Source: Branchiostoma belcheri
Lineage: Eukaryota; Chordata; Leptocardii; Amphioxiformes; Branchiostomatidae
Assembly: GCF_001625305.1 (NCBI RefSeq)
Contig: NW_017803291.1
Location: 55,378 to 119,377, forward strand
Length of the DNA stretch: 64,000 nucleotides
Direction of reading: 5' to 3'
Shown: piece by piece, positions 45,831-56,016 of the stretch
How the letters are laid out: every line of letters starts with the position of its first letter
Position numbering within the stretch: the stretch's first letter is position 1
Notes under the pieces: model-generated
What the model saw: only the letters and a program-made list of their open reading frames with translations
Told to the model about the DNA's origin: nothing
Database searches by the model: none
Translations under genes and position numbers: made by a program

Positions 45831-45990
45831 AATAATATTGAGCAATTATGGTATGTTTTAGACTGTTTTAATTGTGAATAAACCGGGTTTTACCGTTCTT
45901 ATTCCCTGGACTGATTTTTAAACTGGCGATATTATAGACCGTGGCTATATTATGGTAGTGGACGTTAAGTGCAAGAGGCAGGGTTTTTCA

Positions 45991-46106
45991 CGGAGATCCA
46001 TCAAGTAGAACTCTGTTCAGCACCAGGGATAGTCCTCACGCGAAGCGGCCGCATTACGTAAGGACTATCCCTGGTGCTGAACAGAGTTCTACTTGACGGA
46101 TCTCCG
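45991..46106. repeat. Long hairpin: 46-bp arms, 24-base loop
   Basis: The arms (45991-46036 and 46061-46106, beginning CGGAGATCC) are complementary with one mismatch. The loop contains GCGGCCGC. It lies 130 bases before the transposase ATG, and its TCAGCACCAGGGATAG core recurs in transposase intron 1. Confidence 0.95.
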
Positions 46107-46236
46107 TTCGATCGAATAGGTGGAGCGGTTTTTCGAATGTTCCAAACCGTAAAAGTGCATTTCATATCAGGAATAACATTTCCTCTTCGAGTGGATTATC
46201 GTACACAAGCCAAATTTAGTAAGTAAGTACGTAGTA

Positions 46237-47511
46237 ATGTCGCTGCCGCAATCTTCGATATGTAGAATAGCAACGCTTTTCAACCAAGGGTACGGACCAG
46301 TTGCCATTGAAAGGGTTCTTAAGGAAGAAGATTTGAGGGGATGCCGACAGACAGTGTCAAAGTATTTGGACTCGCTTAAGACGGATGGAGCCATTGTATA
46401 CCCAAGGCCAGGCCAACACGGGATTGGCAAGATGCAAGTGGTGCACTTGAATTTCATTGACGATGCTATGAAAAACAACGACGAATTGACCGCACCAGAT
46501 CTGCAGCGGTTGCTGTTCGATAGGTAAGGATTTTTAATTACAAAATTTACTGAACTGTCCCTCCACAGTAGTGCTGTCCCTGGTGCTGAACTCACTCCAC
46601 AATAGTGCTGTCCCTGGTGTTAAACACCCTCCACAGTAGTACTGTCCCTGGTGCTGAATACCCTCAACAGAACACTCTAAATACTCGATGTTTATAAGCC
46701 TGTGCCGTAAAACACTTTTCAGAGAGTTTACTTGGTAGTCATAGGCATGCTTTTCTTCTTCAGGTTCGGGCTGTCTGTGTCGGTGGCAACAGTAAAGCGG
46801 CACCGCTATGCTATAGGATGGGTCAGTCGTTTATTTCTCTAATAGTTTTCTACTTTACTGTGCAACAGGACATCTTTCGGGACAAACGCTTTTCTAATGA
46901 TTTTGTTACTAGTATTCCCATTGTGGGTCAGGCTGTTATTGAAAAAAAAATTTACAGGTAAAATGCGGTCCGCGATATTGTTAGGTCATTCGTGAAGCGA
47001 ACAGGAATGCAAGACTCCTATGGTGCCAGCAAATGCTGCTTGATGGAGAGTCCTTCGACGATATCATCTGGTCTGACGAGACCATCATATACCTCGACAG
47101 TCACGCCAAGGTCTGTTTCAGGAAAAGATGGCAGGTGTGTAACAGGTATACAAGGTTACCTCTAATCTATATACATCTATCTAGGGGTGATGTGTAGGCA
47201 TAACTAGCCATACGACCTACTAATTATTACAAATTACAAACTGTCACATGTCACGGCCATTACAGGTTGATCCTGACTATAACCAAAAGCTGAAACCGAG
47301 GCCCAAACACCCTACGAAGGTTTATGCATGGGCTGGTATATCAAAGAAAGGCCGCACACCCATCCTGGTGTTCAAAGGTATTATGGATGCGGACTTTTTC
47401 TGCCATCAAATCCTGATTGAAACGCTGCACCGATACATCGGTCAAAACTTCCCTGACAACAATCACAGAAAATGTCACGACAAACCCATGGACAATATCC
47501 ATGACAACTAA
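46237..47511 (+). CDS. Tc1/mariner-superfamily (DDE_3) transposase, multi-exon, C-terminus missing
   Basis: Four exons with agreeing phases: 46237-46523, 46764-46821, 46985-47134, 47266-47511, giving 246 residues. The start is the first ATG; residues 1-60 form a helix-turn-helix (IATLFNQGYGPVAIERVLKE, then CRQTVSKYLDSLK), 70-115 a second DNA-binding part (LVHLNFID-like, then DLQRLLFDRFGLSVSVATVK). The catalytic domain follows: IIWSDETIIY (first Asp, residue 146), RPKHPTKVYAWAGISKKGR and GIMDADFF. The second Asp may be in PMDN (241), but the usual N-D-P-K-H does not follow and a TAA comes at once, so the third acidic residue and the C-terminus are absent. The copy is probably unable to cut DNA by itself unless further exons exist. 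It is the element's likely mobility gene. Confidence 0.75.
46560..46680 (+). repeat. Tandem repeat in transposase intron 1
   Basis: Three to four units of about 40 bases with the core CTCCACA(G/A)TAGTGCTGTCCCTGGTG and GCTGAA. The CCCTGGTGCTGAAC part equals the arm of the hairpin at 45991-46106. Confidence 0.8.
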
Positions 47512-48173
47512 AATCACAAAAAAATGCACAAATATGAGCCTTACTTACTTTTTACCAGCTAACCCCGTCCTAGACCAACACACACGTGTTACTCCTGGTT
47601 GTAACTGTAAGCTTCTTTTTGTGACGTAGGTTTTTTTTTTTACCTTTGAACCTGCTTTGAACCGGTCCTGCTTTGAACCGGCGTACTAGAGCAAAATCCA
47701 CACGTTTGGCGGGAACCGAGTAAACCAAAACGAAACCCGAGAACCGTTCTTGTTTGTTGTTTACAAATAAAAGTACAACGAGTTCCAGCTATCGTGAAGG
47801 GCCATAATGCTGATATTTTTTCCGTAATGTATTTTCAGTACACAGTAACAGCATTTGGACTGCATTATCCAGTCATGGAAATGTGGGAAATGTTGTTTCG
47901 GGGAGATGTCGAGATAATTTGCCAAAACGTAAACACTGACTGATCAACCCCCTGGAGTCTTTGGGGGCGGAGTCTCCTTGAACCCTGTGGGAGCGTTGTG
48001 ATTGGCGGCTAACTGTCTGACCCGCGCTGAACAAACCGTACGGACGAAACAAAAATAATCCTTACTTGCAGTTTGTCATTAGTAAAACAAGATCGGATTA
48101 GAGTTCTTGCGCATTTTTGTTAACCGTTAAAACGTTTTGGCTGCCGATCGTCAAGCCAAGCTACAGAGGAAAC
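47512..48173. other. Spacer between transposase and HIRAN gene; candidate promoter
   Basis: No exon is assured; a segment after TTTTTACCAG at 47560 reads LPANPVLDQ, faintly like a transposase C-terminal block. An inverted CCAAT box (GTGATTGGCGG, about 48000) lies 170 bases before the HIRAN start codon and may be part of its promoter. Confidence 0.35.
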
Positions 48174-49455
48174 ATGGATAGGAAACGTAAGTAGACACTC
48201 CGGGCTGTGTGTGCAGCAGTGTGGTATTTATTGATCCACCGTCTACAAAGACAGAAGGAGGCCGGTGACAAACTTGAATATTTCCCCTCCTTAAAGGAAA
48301 GTACTGGTTAAAAAAGGGCATGTCGATAGACTCCGGCAATAAACATCGATCTGTACCCGGTGTGTACAAACCCGTAACCCCCGTAGATACATGTATATCT
48401 TATGGATGTCTTTTTGTCTTCGATAACAGAAATATTTATGTCAGACTTGTCTTCGCTCCGCCAGGAAAGACTCAAGACGAACACGAGCTAGAAAAGGATG
48501 CAAAAAAAGGGGCTCCTCCTCGCCCCCCTGTTGTGGAGATCACTATTGACAAAGCCGTGATCAAAGGGTAAGCTGTCATACACCTTTTGTCTTTCATATT
48601 TCTAGGAACAATACCGTAGTGTGCGATTTCTCGTGAGTCATCTGCTGTATGTAAGAGTATGCGATTTTGTCTGTTTTCTTTCGTCCTTAATTTATCGCCA
48701 ACTTTATCTCATATATAATACGGAAAAATACGGAAGAGAGAAAAGAATAGCATTTGGGATAAAAGTTTTGAAAAACCCACTCTCTGCAGGTATCACATCT
48801 TCCGCTTAAGGCCACTAATGGGCCTCAGGATGAATGTTGTGGCAGAACCCGACAACCAACACGACAAGCACGCACTGGCAGTGTTTATGCCGCCGCTGGA
48901 GAAGATTCCCACCGACCAGCACGACGTAGTAACAGACACAAAACGCAGGACCGTCGTCCGGGACATTGCTGAGAAGTGCGTTGGACACCTACCCGCCAGC
49001 CTGTCGTCTATCCTGAACCAGCTATCGTCAGCTGGCGAGGTGGAAGAAATCACGTGGTAATTACGTAAATATTTGCTGATTGGGAAGGGTGTGCAAAATC
49101 GATGTTCATGTGTATTAGCGTATTAAAATTAGGGGTCAGTTTTTTTTACATTTACCCAACTGTCCTTTGAGTGTCATCCTTTGAAAGGTTGAAATCGATT
49201 GAAAGTTACGGTAATTCCCGATTCTACTGTTACGCGTCTGAAGAACTTATCCCATGTCTACATTACAACAGCGTTGCCATTGGCCTGCCGCGTCGATCCT
49301 TCTGGCCGTGGCCCGAAGCAGTCCAAAAAGGTGGTGGGGCCGTCGTTCCCTGCCAGATTCACCTTCAAGTGGTGGACAAAGAGAGGGCTACCGCAGCGCT
49401 AAGGGCAGCTTTCAACGACATGGGCCCTGAGAAGGAAGTCTTGACCGTTCTCTGA
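48174..49455 (+). CDS. HIRAN-domain protein (188 aa, four exons), inside the large element
   Basis: Exons 48174-48186, 48465-48567, 48790-49056 and 49272-49455 join in phase to 567 nt with no stop; the last begins after TTACAACAG. Residues 1-35 are basic and Pro-rich (KDAKKGAPPRPP). Residues 39-155 fit the HIRAN fold: GYHIFRLRPLMGLRMNVVAE, then EPDNQHDKHALAV (58-70, the E-P-x-N-x-x-D-x-x-A-x-x-V signature), VGHLP (103-107), a helix (LSSILNQLSSAGEVEEITC), PRRS (134-137) and GGGAVVPC. HIRAN domains bind DNA, in HLTF the 3' end of single strands. No helicase or RING part follows, so it is a stand-alone domain. An AATAAA lies at 49475-49480. All exons are intact while the neighbouring transposase is truncated, which hints at selection. 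It could instead be a host gene carried by chance. Confidence 0.8.
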
Positions 49456-49474
49456 CATGTCTGTTTCGTTTACG

Positions 49475-49480
49475 AATAAA
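49475..49480 (+). terminator. Polyadenylation signal of the HIRAN gene
   Basis: AATAAA, 20 bases after the stop codon. Confidence 0.65.
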
Positions 49481-49499
49481 GACTTTACTTAAAAGTGAA

Positions 49500-50940
49500 A
49501 TGACTTCCGTCTACTTCCTTTCCTAAACGGTGATATTAGTATCTACCCGGTATCAACTACGTTTCGACTGATATTTTTAAAACGGTGCACCGCTAAAAGT
49601 TAAAACGGCCGCCTCCTGTCACTCAAGTTTGAATCCGTGGAGAATCTTTCTAGTTCGGGCCGACACGCTACATATAATTTGTAAACATGTTCATACACGC
49701 GCCAAGATTGGCTACACTTCCGGGTCTGTGCAAATAATTTGTCGAAAACTCCCTAAATTACGTTAGAAATTTATACTTGACGAGAAATATCCCTCTAGTG
49801 CGTATATTTTTTACGAATGTTTGCGTTTTTGTCCCAGTTCACGCTCAAATACACTGCATCATTTTCGGCAATGTTTCCACCGCCAGCAAATTTCCAAGAC
49901 CTGCTTCCCCACAATGACTTTTTTTTAGGTGCGTGGTTTAAATTGAAATGGTTTTTGTCCGACCGAAAAATATTCAAATCGCACGATATTCGGGGTAAAG
50001 CCCCAATGCCTAATGATATTTGAGATGACAATAAAATCAGAAATTTGTCTTTTCCACTGAATTTCTACCTCCTCACAAAACTTGATTCGTCACTATCGTT
50101 ACAGTTTTACGTCTCACTGCCGTCTTTCCTTTCAATGCTGTCGGTGGGGTGACCCGCTTCCCCGAGGATCGAGGATTAAAGTTACCGGCGCTGCCGACAG
50201 GAAAACATGCGTGGTTTGGGCAAATAAAAACACAACAAGCGATTATCAGACCTACTAGATTTTATTTCAAACAACTATCAACCTGAAGTGAAGAAAAATA
50301 TATATAAGGTGTAGTGTATGATGCATTTAGTTTTGTCACACGAAACGCCGAAAATGGGGTGCGCCCATTGTATCAGTATTTCCATCACAAGTTTTCAGTT
50401 CCCGAGTGGGGCGGTCAGCCACCCGCCCAAAATCAGTCTTATTAGCGTGGGTGTTTAATAACAGGAAATAATCGCCATGTAATATTGGAATATTTTTGGA
50501 GCATTTTGGGACCATGGTGTTCCTTCACAGTTTTGTCGCTTGGTTGCTGTGTTGCTGTAGGATGTACCATCATACATGTACCAAGGACATAATACATCTC
50601 GTATAATGTCCTTGATCATACCAAGTGCCGCCGGCGTGCGTTGCTCCTCGCTTTTGCGGGTCAATGACCTCAGGGAGATGCGTTGATTTTTTCGGAAAAC
50701 CAGCAGGCGGGGTGACGTTTAATAGAGATTATCATATAGCGGGCGGCTGCATATCAAAAGGAGCCAATTCCTGCAGAAATCGCCGACTTTCGCACCGGTA
50801 AAGCCGATCGGGCACGTCGTGTTGGCGGGGCCAGGGCGGGGCACTATTAAATCACACACTATAAAATGCGGCGATATCGGGTGACTCACGCAGTAACGAG
50901 AAGCTTCAGCAGAACTCGGACGCATGAAATGCGTTACTCA
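49500..50940. other. Right interior of the large element, no gene recognised
   Basis: Frames up to 78 codons lie here (for example 49795-50031 minus) but none has motifs or splice support. Confidence 0.35.
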
Positions 50941-51003
50941 CGCGTTATTGTGACGGGTTAGTACCGCGTAAATGCCGCGTGAGTACCGCGTGAGTTACGC
51001 GTT
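50941..51003 (-). repeat. Subterminal repeats, right end
   Basis: Units of (G)TACCGCGT(G)AGT and TTACGCG next to the right terminus. Confidence 0.65.
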
Positions 51004-51032
51004 ACCCGTTAATTCTAACGCAAGCTGTACTG
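51004..51032 (-). repeat. Right terminal inverted repeat of the 8.3-kb element
   Basis: 29 bases, exact reverse complement of 42753-42781; followed by TA. Confidence 0.95.
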
Positions 51033-51221
51033 TAACATTAGTAAATTGAATTTAATGGCAATTACTTAGTAGTGAGCACAGCTAACACAGATAATATGAT
51101 ATAGTTATATTTGCCTTAACCTAGGCCACAGCAATTTATTTATTTTTCTAAAATTCCAGAACCAACAAATCAAATTGGTGTGGCCCTAGCACTAATAAAA
51201 TTCAAATAAAACATGTCATAC

Positions 51222-51283
51222 CTTTGGGGGTATCTTCTGTCATTGGTGCAGCCAAAGACCGCACAGTGGTCTCCTCCGCCCAT
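51222..51283 (-). pseudogene. THAP exon 1 of the DDE_Tnp_4 transposase
   Basis: The ATG at 51281-51283 opens MGGGDHCAVFGCTNDRRYPQ with the first two zinc ligands of a THAP domain (C-x4-C), ending at AAAG|GTATGA in phase 2. The acceptor at 42681 restores the frame (RY-MVKPHV). THAP domains bind DNA, here the transposon ends. The 8.3-kb insertion lies between this exon and the next. Confidence 0.75.
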
Positions 51284-51313
51284 CTGTTAGTGTTAAAAAG
51301 TGATGACCGTTAA

Positions 51314-51500
51314 TCTCCAAGCAGATGTGGGATCTAACGCGGTTTCATTGTTTTGCGCGTTTTTAGTATTTCTCTCCAATAGCTCATGTTTTAATAGCGC
51401 CTCTTCTAATTTGTGCACTATTAGCTATATGTGCTTATAAATGTTGCAAAAACAGGCGCAAAACAATGAAAACGCGTTAGATCCCACATCTGCTTTGAGA
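51314..51500. mobile_element. 187-bp foldback MITE
   Basis: About 50 bases at each end pair with few mismatches (TCTCCAAGCAGATGTGGGAT... with AACGCGGTTTCATTGTTTTG). The interior of about 85 bases is AT-rich. It lies just upstream of the THAP start codon on the minus strand. Confidence 0.8.
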
Positions 51501-52175
51501 CATTTAATTGTCCTAGCCCGATGTTTATAGAGGTCAATCAGTTAATTGGCAGTATTTCAACTATTTGCTTATTTTTCTATTTCTAACATTTAAGCGTGTA
51601 AAACAGTCTATTTACAACGTTACGTGCTTTAACTTTAACTTTAAGTATAAAACACACAATCATTGCATACCTTGCGGTTGTCGGCAAATTGAGCTGCTGC
51701 TACTTGCGTGAATGTCGTAAGATGGCACGAGGGTACAGCGTGTTATCGTCTGTCATTTTCTGTCAGAACCCGAAGCTGTCAGGAAAGCCCCGTGCCCAGC
51801 CATAGACGTGACGCTGCCAGAGTAAGTAGAATTAAATTAAATATAATAATCTGTAATAAATTATAGCACACACACACAAACGATATAGTATGAGTATTAT
51901 TTGACTTAAATTTGAGAAAAAATGCCTTAAATCAAAACAGATAGCCTAGCGTACTCAAGGTTAAACGTCAGATAATTCTTTTTTTAAAATCAATTCTCTT
52001 ACTCTAAACATACTTTTTTGATTTAGCAATTGAGGTTGGGTAACTAACTGGAAAGATAATAACATGATAAAAATATTAAATACATATTTGTAAGGAGATA
52101 TTGAGCTTTTTGGTGTGGCCTTATATGTACATTTTCTTCAAGCAGTATACATAAATTCCATCAATAGATACAACG

Positions 52176-53076
52176 ATGCAACAGTCACAGCATGGGGCAG
52201 GAAATCCCGCCGGAGAAGTAAGTACATTTGTTGTCAAGATATTATGCATTTTCAATATTTAAAATAGTTGAATATGTAAAACCATATTTTCAAAATGGTA
52301 TTACCAGGTACTATAACCATGATTTGACTTGTATTTGAGAGCAAATTGCATACGATTTAAACAATTTCATGCCAACATCACATTAAAGGAAAAAAACAAA
52401 ACTTTTCAATGTTTTTTTTTTCATGTTTCCTGACTAAAGGGACACCAACATGTCATTACATAAAACTTATCAATATTTTTTCTAAATGTTTTCATTGACA
52501 AGACGGAACAAGTTGTTTCCGCTGGGAAACAGTGAGTCACTTTCTTATTAGTCTGACAGGCACTATAACCATGAGTTGACTTGGATGGAAACGATTTCAT
52601 GCCAACATCACATTAAAGAAAAAAAAACAACTTTTCAATGTTTTTTCTTCATATTTCCTGACTAAAGGGACACCAAGTGGTTGGCTGCAAATGCCCAGAA
52701 AGAGTAAGTCAGTTTAGTGGTTTCTCATACTGGGATGATACATTTGAAAATGAAAGGAAACTATTTAGGAGTAAATTGCATATTGCAAATCAACATTTCA
52801 TTACGTAAAACTTATCAACATATTTTCCAAATGTTTTCAGTGACAACAATGAACAAGTCCAAAAGAAAGAGTGAGACACTTTCTTATTAGTCTTATCAAA
52901 TTAAAACAATAGTAGACAATATTTATTATGACATAACATGTCCCAAGACTTATAATTTTTGAAATTTAAATGCTCTACTTATTAGCTAAAATATTTGTCC
53001 TATATTCTATTAGTCATCGCACATGTTGGACTTGCGGAGGGCTAGGACACATTGCCAGTAAATGCCCCAGCAACCT
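52176..53076 (+). pseudogene. Chain of small exons with a CCHC zinc knuckle
   Basis: Candidate exons, each with a usable acceptor and donor: about 52176-52220 (MQQSQHGAGNPAGE), 52504-52532, 52679-52704, 52851-52881 and 53024-53076. The last encodes a canonical CX2CX4HX4C zinc knuckle (CWTCGGLGHIASKC), an RNA- or single-strand-binding module common in mobile-element proteins. Phases of the first four exons do not all lead into the knuckle frame, so at least one junction is wrong or broken. Confidence 0.4.
52308..52894 (+). repeat. Partial tandem duplication of exon-intron units
   Basis: 52308-52450 resembles 52562-52678 (ACTATAACCATGA, then CATGCCAACATCACATTAAA and CCTGACTAAAGGGACACCAA), and 52449-52552 resembles 52795-52894 (ACATAAAACTTATCAA, then GTGAGTCACTTTCTTATTAG). 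Each unit includes one micro-exon. Confidence 0.75.
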
Positions 53077-53299
53077 GTAAGCTCTAACATATTTGTTCAC
53101 ATCCTAGAATTGATTTTTCACTTAAACCATCATTTTTTTGTGTGACTAAGGTACATGTTTTTCATGTTGTGCCGTTTCTGAGGGGAATTTGTCCTTACCA
53201 AAAAAGAGAAAGTCCAAAATCTTCAACCAAATATTTGTTTTAAGTTTGCTGACAAGATTCAAAAGGTTTGGGGGGTAGATGTGGGGAAGGATAGAAAAT

Positions 53300-53830
53300 A
53301 ACAACACCCCCCTACTTCTGCAATGGTTGTATGGCACGGCTGTGCAAGCCACCAAAACACTCTCGCCCAAAAAGGGTATCGTTATACCACCACGCATATG
53401 GAGAAGAGTTACTGCGAAAAGGTTGCTAAAATGTCTAGGGGGGAAGGCGTAAAAGGGGAAAGTCTTCTGGAAGGCCGAAGGCCCCCAAGAAAAACCAAGA
53501 CAGTCCCAAGGAAAACCAAGAAAGTCCCCAGGCAAAACAGTCAAAACAGCAGCCAACAAAACAGCAGCCAACAAGTCACCTGTCCTGTACAAGTTCTGGT
53601 GGTAATCCCTCCACCCCCTCCCCCTCCAGTTACGGTACCATCATATGAAGAAAAAAAACTGTAGTTTTGGAAAAGTGACAGTTGCCCTAGATGAGGCAGG
53701 CCCTCTGTATCCTGATAAAGACATGGCCTTCACAGCAATGCTAAGAAGAAAGCTGGAGGGCAGCAGTGACAAAACATTTGTTGCCAAAACTGGAGGAAAG
53801 GTGAGTAAGTTTTTCTTACAAGGCTCGGGA
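53300..53830 (+). pseudogene. Basic, Pro- and Gln-rich frames of the same unnamed gene
   Basis: Frames at 53323-53664 and 53645-53810 include a PRKTKTVPRKTKKVPRQ repeat, QNSSQQNSSQQ, a run of seven Pro, and after a frame change FGKVTVALDEAGPLYPDKDM. The last ends at AAAG|GTGAGT. Low-complexity basic linkers like this occur between domains of transposon proteins. The family is not recognised. Confidence 0.35.
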
Positions 53831-54671
53831 TGGTAAAGTATTGTAAATATAAATTTTAGCACTACAGGACACTGTCTTTCAGAACCTGGGAAACAGCATT
53901 TTAGATCCTACCTTCCTACATTTCTCGTGCCCAGGTGCTCAACACTTCATTAAAAATTTCTGCTGATGCATTTGCCATTCATTTGGTAATTGTTGTGTCA
54001 ATCAAATCACAAGTCATGGCAACAAGTTATGTTCAGAAGGGCACAAAAACACTTGTAGTTTTGGGAAGTCATTGTTTGTACATTGGTGTTATGAGAGGCA
54101 TGTCAGTTATTGTACCTACCCCTTTCTACTATTTTCTGTATGCCATACATTGTACCAGTTGCAATTGTTAAGCAATAAAATTGATTGATTGTCAGTGACA
54201 TCCCTTTTTAGCAACATATGCTTATTTAAAAATCTCCAATCTCTAGCCAATGAGATTCATGCATACACCCGACACGAGAAGACGAGCACCGATGCATGGT
54301 TTGAGTCACAGACAAAATCTTAGCAAACAGAAAGTGTGTTTTGGTCTTATTAATTTTTGTTTACAGTTAAAAAAACACACCTTAGTTGATGTTGCTGGTA
54401 TGCCTTATCAGTGGGTTCATCATCAGTTGAACGCCACCCATCTTTGGGAATTTTGGCCCTTAGATCAATACTCCCTCGGGGTGGGGGGGGGGGCAGCAGT
54501 GCAGTAACACCACCACCCACTGGTGAGCTGTCTTTTACATATACTCTTCACCAGGAAATTGCATATCAATCAATGTCATAACATCATTATTACACATATA
54601 ACACAGTAGCTGGTGACTTAACAAATCCAAAATCTCCTAGCCCCTGAAATTCACACAACTACCCCAACATC

Positions 54672-54925
54672 AGAGGACCAGCGCCGAAGCTGCACCTTCA
54701 ACGCTGGCCAAACGCGCACGCGTGATGGAGGTCATTAGGGAGGAGGTAAGCGGAGGCAGGCCCGAGGAGCAGTTGGCGGCTGAGATCTCCAGGTGCACCA
54801 GGGACCAGCTGCAGCGTCTTCTGCAGCGGATGGATGTCGGCCAAATCCGCATCCCTAACGACCATTTGCTGGGGATGAAGACAAGCGTGAACTTAAACTG
54901 GTCCAAGTGTGATGACCTACGAAGG
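54672..54925 (+). pseudogene. Paralogue of the PHD-gene first exon (copy 2)
   Basis: Between a CCAACATCAG acceptor and CGAAG|GTACCT donor the frame reads REEVSGGRPEEQLAAEIS, QLQRLLQRMDVGQIRIPNDH and NWSKCDDLRR. Aligned by eye to 39530-39813 it shares VSGG, L..(I/L)L(R/Q)(Q/R)MD, I(Q/R)IP..HLL and C..LRR. Both exons end in the same codon phase at the same place, so they come from related genes. It resembles a short helical DNA-binding (SAP-like) module, but that is tentative. Confidence 0.55.
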
Positions 54926-55499
54926 TACCTTTATTGTTTACAAAACTATGTATACATGGACAAATACACAGTTATGGTATTCTCTTGTAAGGAAAATAAA
55001 GCTCAGAAGGAATGATAAGCAGGCAGAGATGTTAAGCACCCATTTTAACACATAGACAGGTGTTTATGACAGAATCTGTGAATGAGACGTGCATATTCAT
55101 AAATGCCAACAAAAAAGGTATTCAGTTCAAGTTCTATCTTCTGTCTCCATACCATTTGTAGAGTCCATGCTTGGCTTACTGAATGTACTTCAACCAAATA
55201 GCTTGCCTCTTCCTTGTATGCAGGCTTGAGAAAAGGGTATTCTCAATTTCCAAGCAGATGTTTGGGCAGAAAATTGCAATTCTAACTGGTTGGAATTCTC
55301 TGACAAATACTTCTACTGTCAGAGAACCTTCTGATCTTTTACCCTACATCTGCTTAGAGATTCTAGCCAATGCATGCACACTGCACTGCAGGGCAACTTG
55401 TGGAAGTATGCTCGCAATCTTATTCCTTGACTCTAGAGTACAATGGACCGTTCCAAGCTGTCAATCAAAAATAGCGATTTGACCAATAAGAGAGCTGGA

Positions 55500-56016
55500 C
55501 GCGATCACGTGACTGTACGGAGATTTTTATTGAGAGGCCCAGATCTTTGGACTTACAAGCATCAACATGGTCAGACTACAAGAAGCACAATACATTAAAG
55601 ATTCTTGTAGGAATAACTCCAAATGGACACATCTAATTTGTGTCTAAGACCTATGGTGGAAGAGCCTCTGATGTGTTTATCACACGAGATAGCGGATTCC
55701 CAGATTAAGTAGAACCCAATGATGTGATTATGGCTGACAGGGGCTTTCCTATTCAGGAAGACCTTTTGCTTAGACATGCTACTTTGGAAATAACACCTGC
55801 TGCACAGGGGAATCGTCAGATGACTAGGGACAAAGTAGGGAAAACAAAGAAAGAGGCTAACTTGAGAATTCATGTGGAACGGGCAATCAATAGATTTAAG
55901 GACTTCAAAATCCTGGGGGTACACATACATTTCCCATAACATTGATATCAGCAGCAGATGATATTGTCAAGGTCTGTGCTGCATTAGTTAACCTGCAACC
56001 AGGCCTGGTCAAGTAA
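55500..56016 (+). pseudogene. DDE_Tnp_4 transposase catalytic domain, degraded copy
   Basis: The plus strand reads DCTEIFIERPRSLDLQASTW (Asp 1), SDYKKHNTLKILVGITPNGH, KTYGGRASDVFITRDSGFPD, VIMADRGFPIQEDLLLRHAT (Asp 2), ANLRIHVERAINRFKDFKIL (Glu) and finally ALVNLQPGLVK with a TAA at 56014. Several stops and a frameshift near 55920 interrupt it. It is a relative, not a close copy, of the minus-strand gene at 41221-42680. Confidence 0.8.

Larger units (their letters stand above)
42753..51032 (+). mobile_element. 8,280-bp TIR transposon with Tc1-type transposase and HIRAN passenger gene
   Basis: The termini are 29-bp perfect inverted repeats (42753-42781 and 51004-51032) beginning CAGTACAGCTTGCGTTAGAA, flanked by TA on each side (42751-42752 and 51033-51034). 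TA target and CAGT start are the Tc1/mariner pattern. Inside the termini both ends have CG-rich subterminal repeats (TAACGCTAACGCGGCGATCACG on the left; TACCGCGTGAG-type units on the right). Genes inside, all plus strand: an unassigned 162-aa frame (44820-45308), a multi-exon DDE_3 transposase (46237-47511) and a HIRAN-domain gene (48174-49455). The insertion lies in the intron between the two THAP exons of another transposase gene; removing it restores a 260-bp intron. Members of this superfamily are usually 1-3 kb with one intronless gene, so size, introns and passengers are all unusual. Confidence 0.9.

Noticed and set aside
49171..49402. Alternative frame KVTVIPDSTV in the last HIRAN exon
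   Set aside because: Joining at the acceptor before 49272 gives ITC-VAIGLPRRS and a full in-phase HIRAN C-terminus; the other frame ends early and lacks the motif.
55183..55482. 99-codon plus-strand frame upstream of the degraded DDE domain
   Set aside because: It has no similarity to the transposase N-terminal regions that I know and no splice support.
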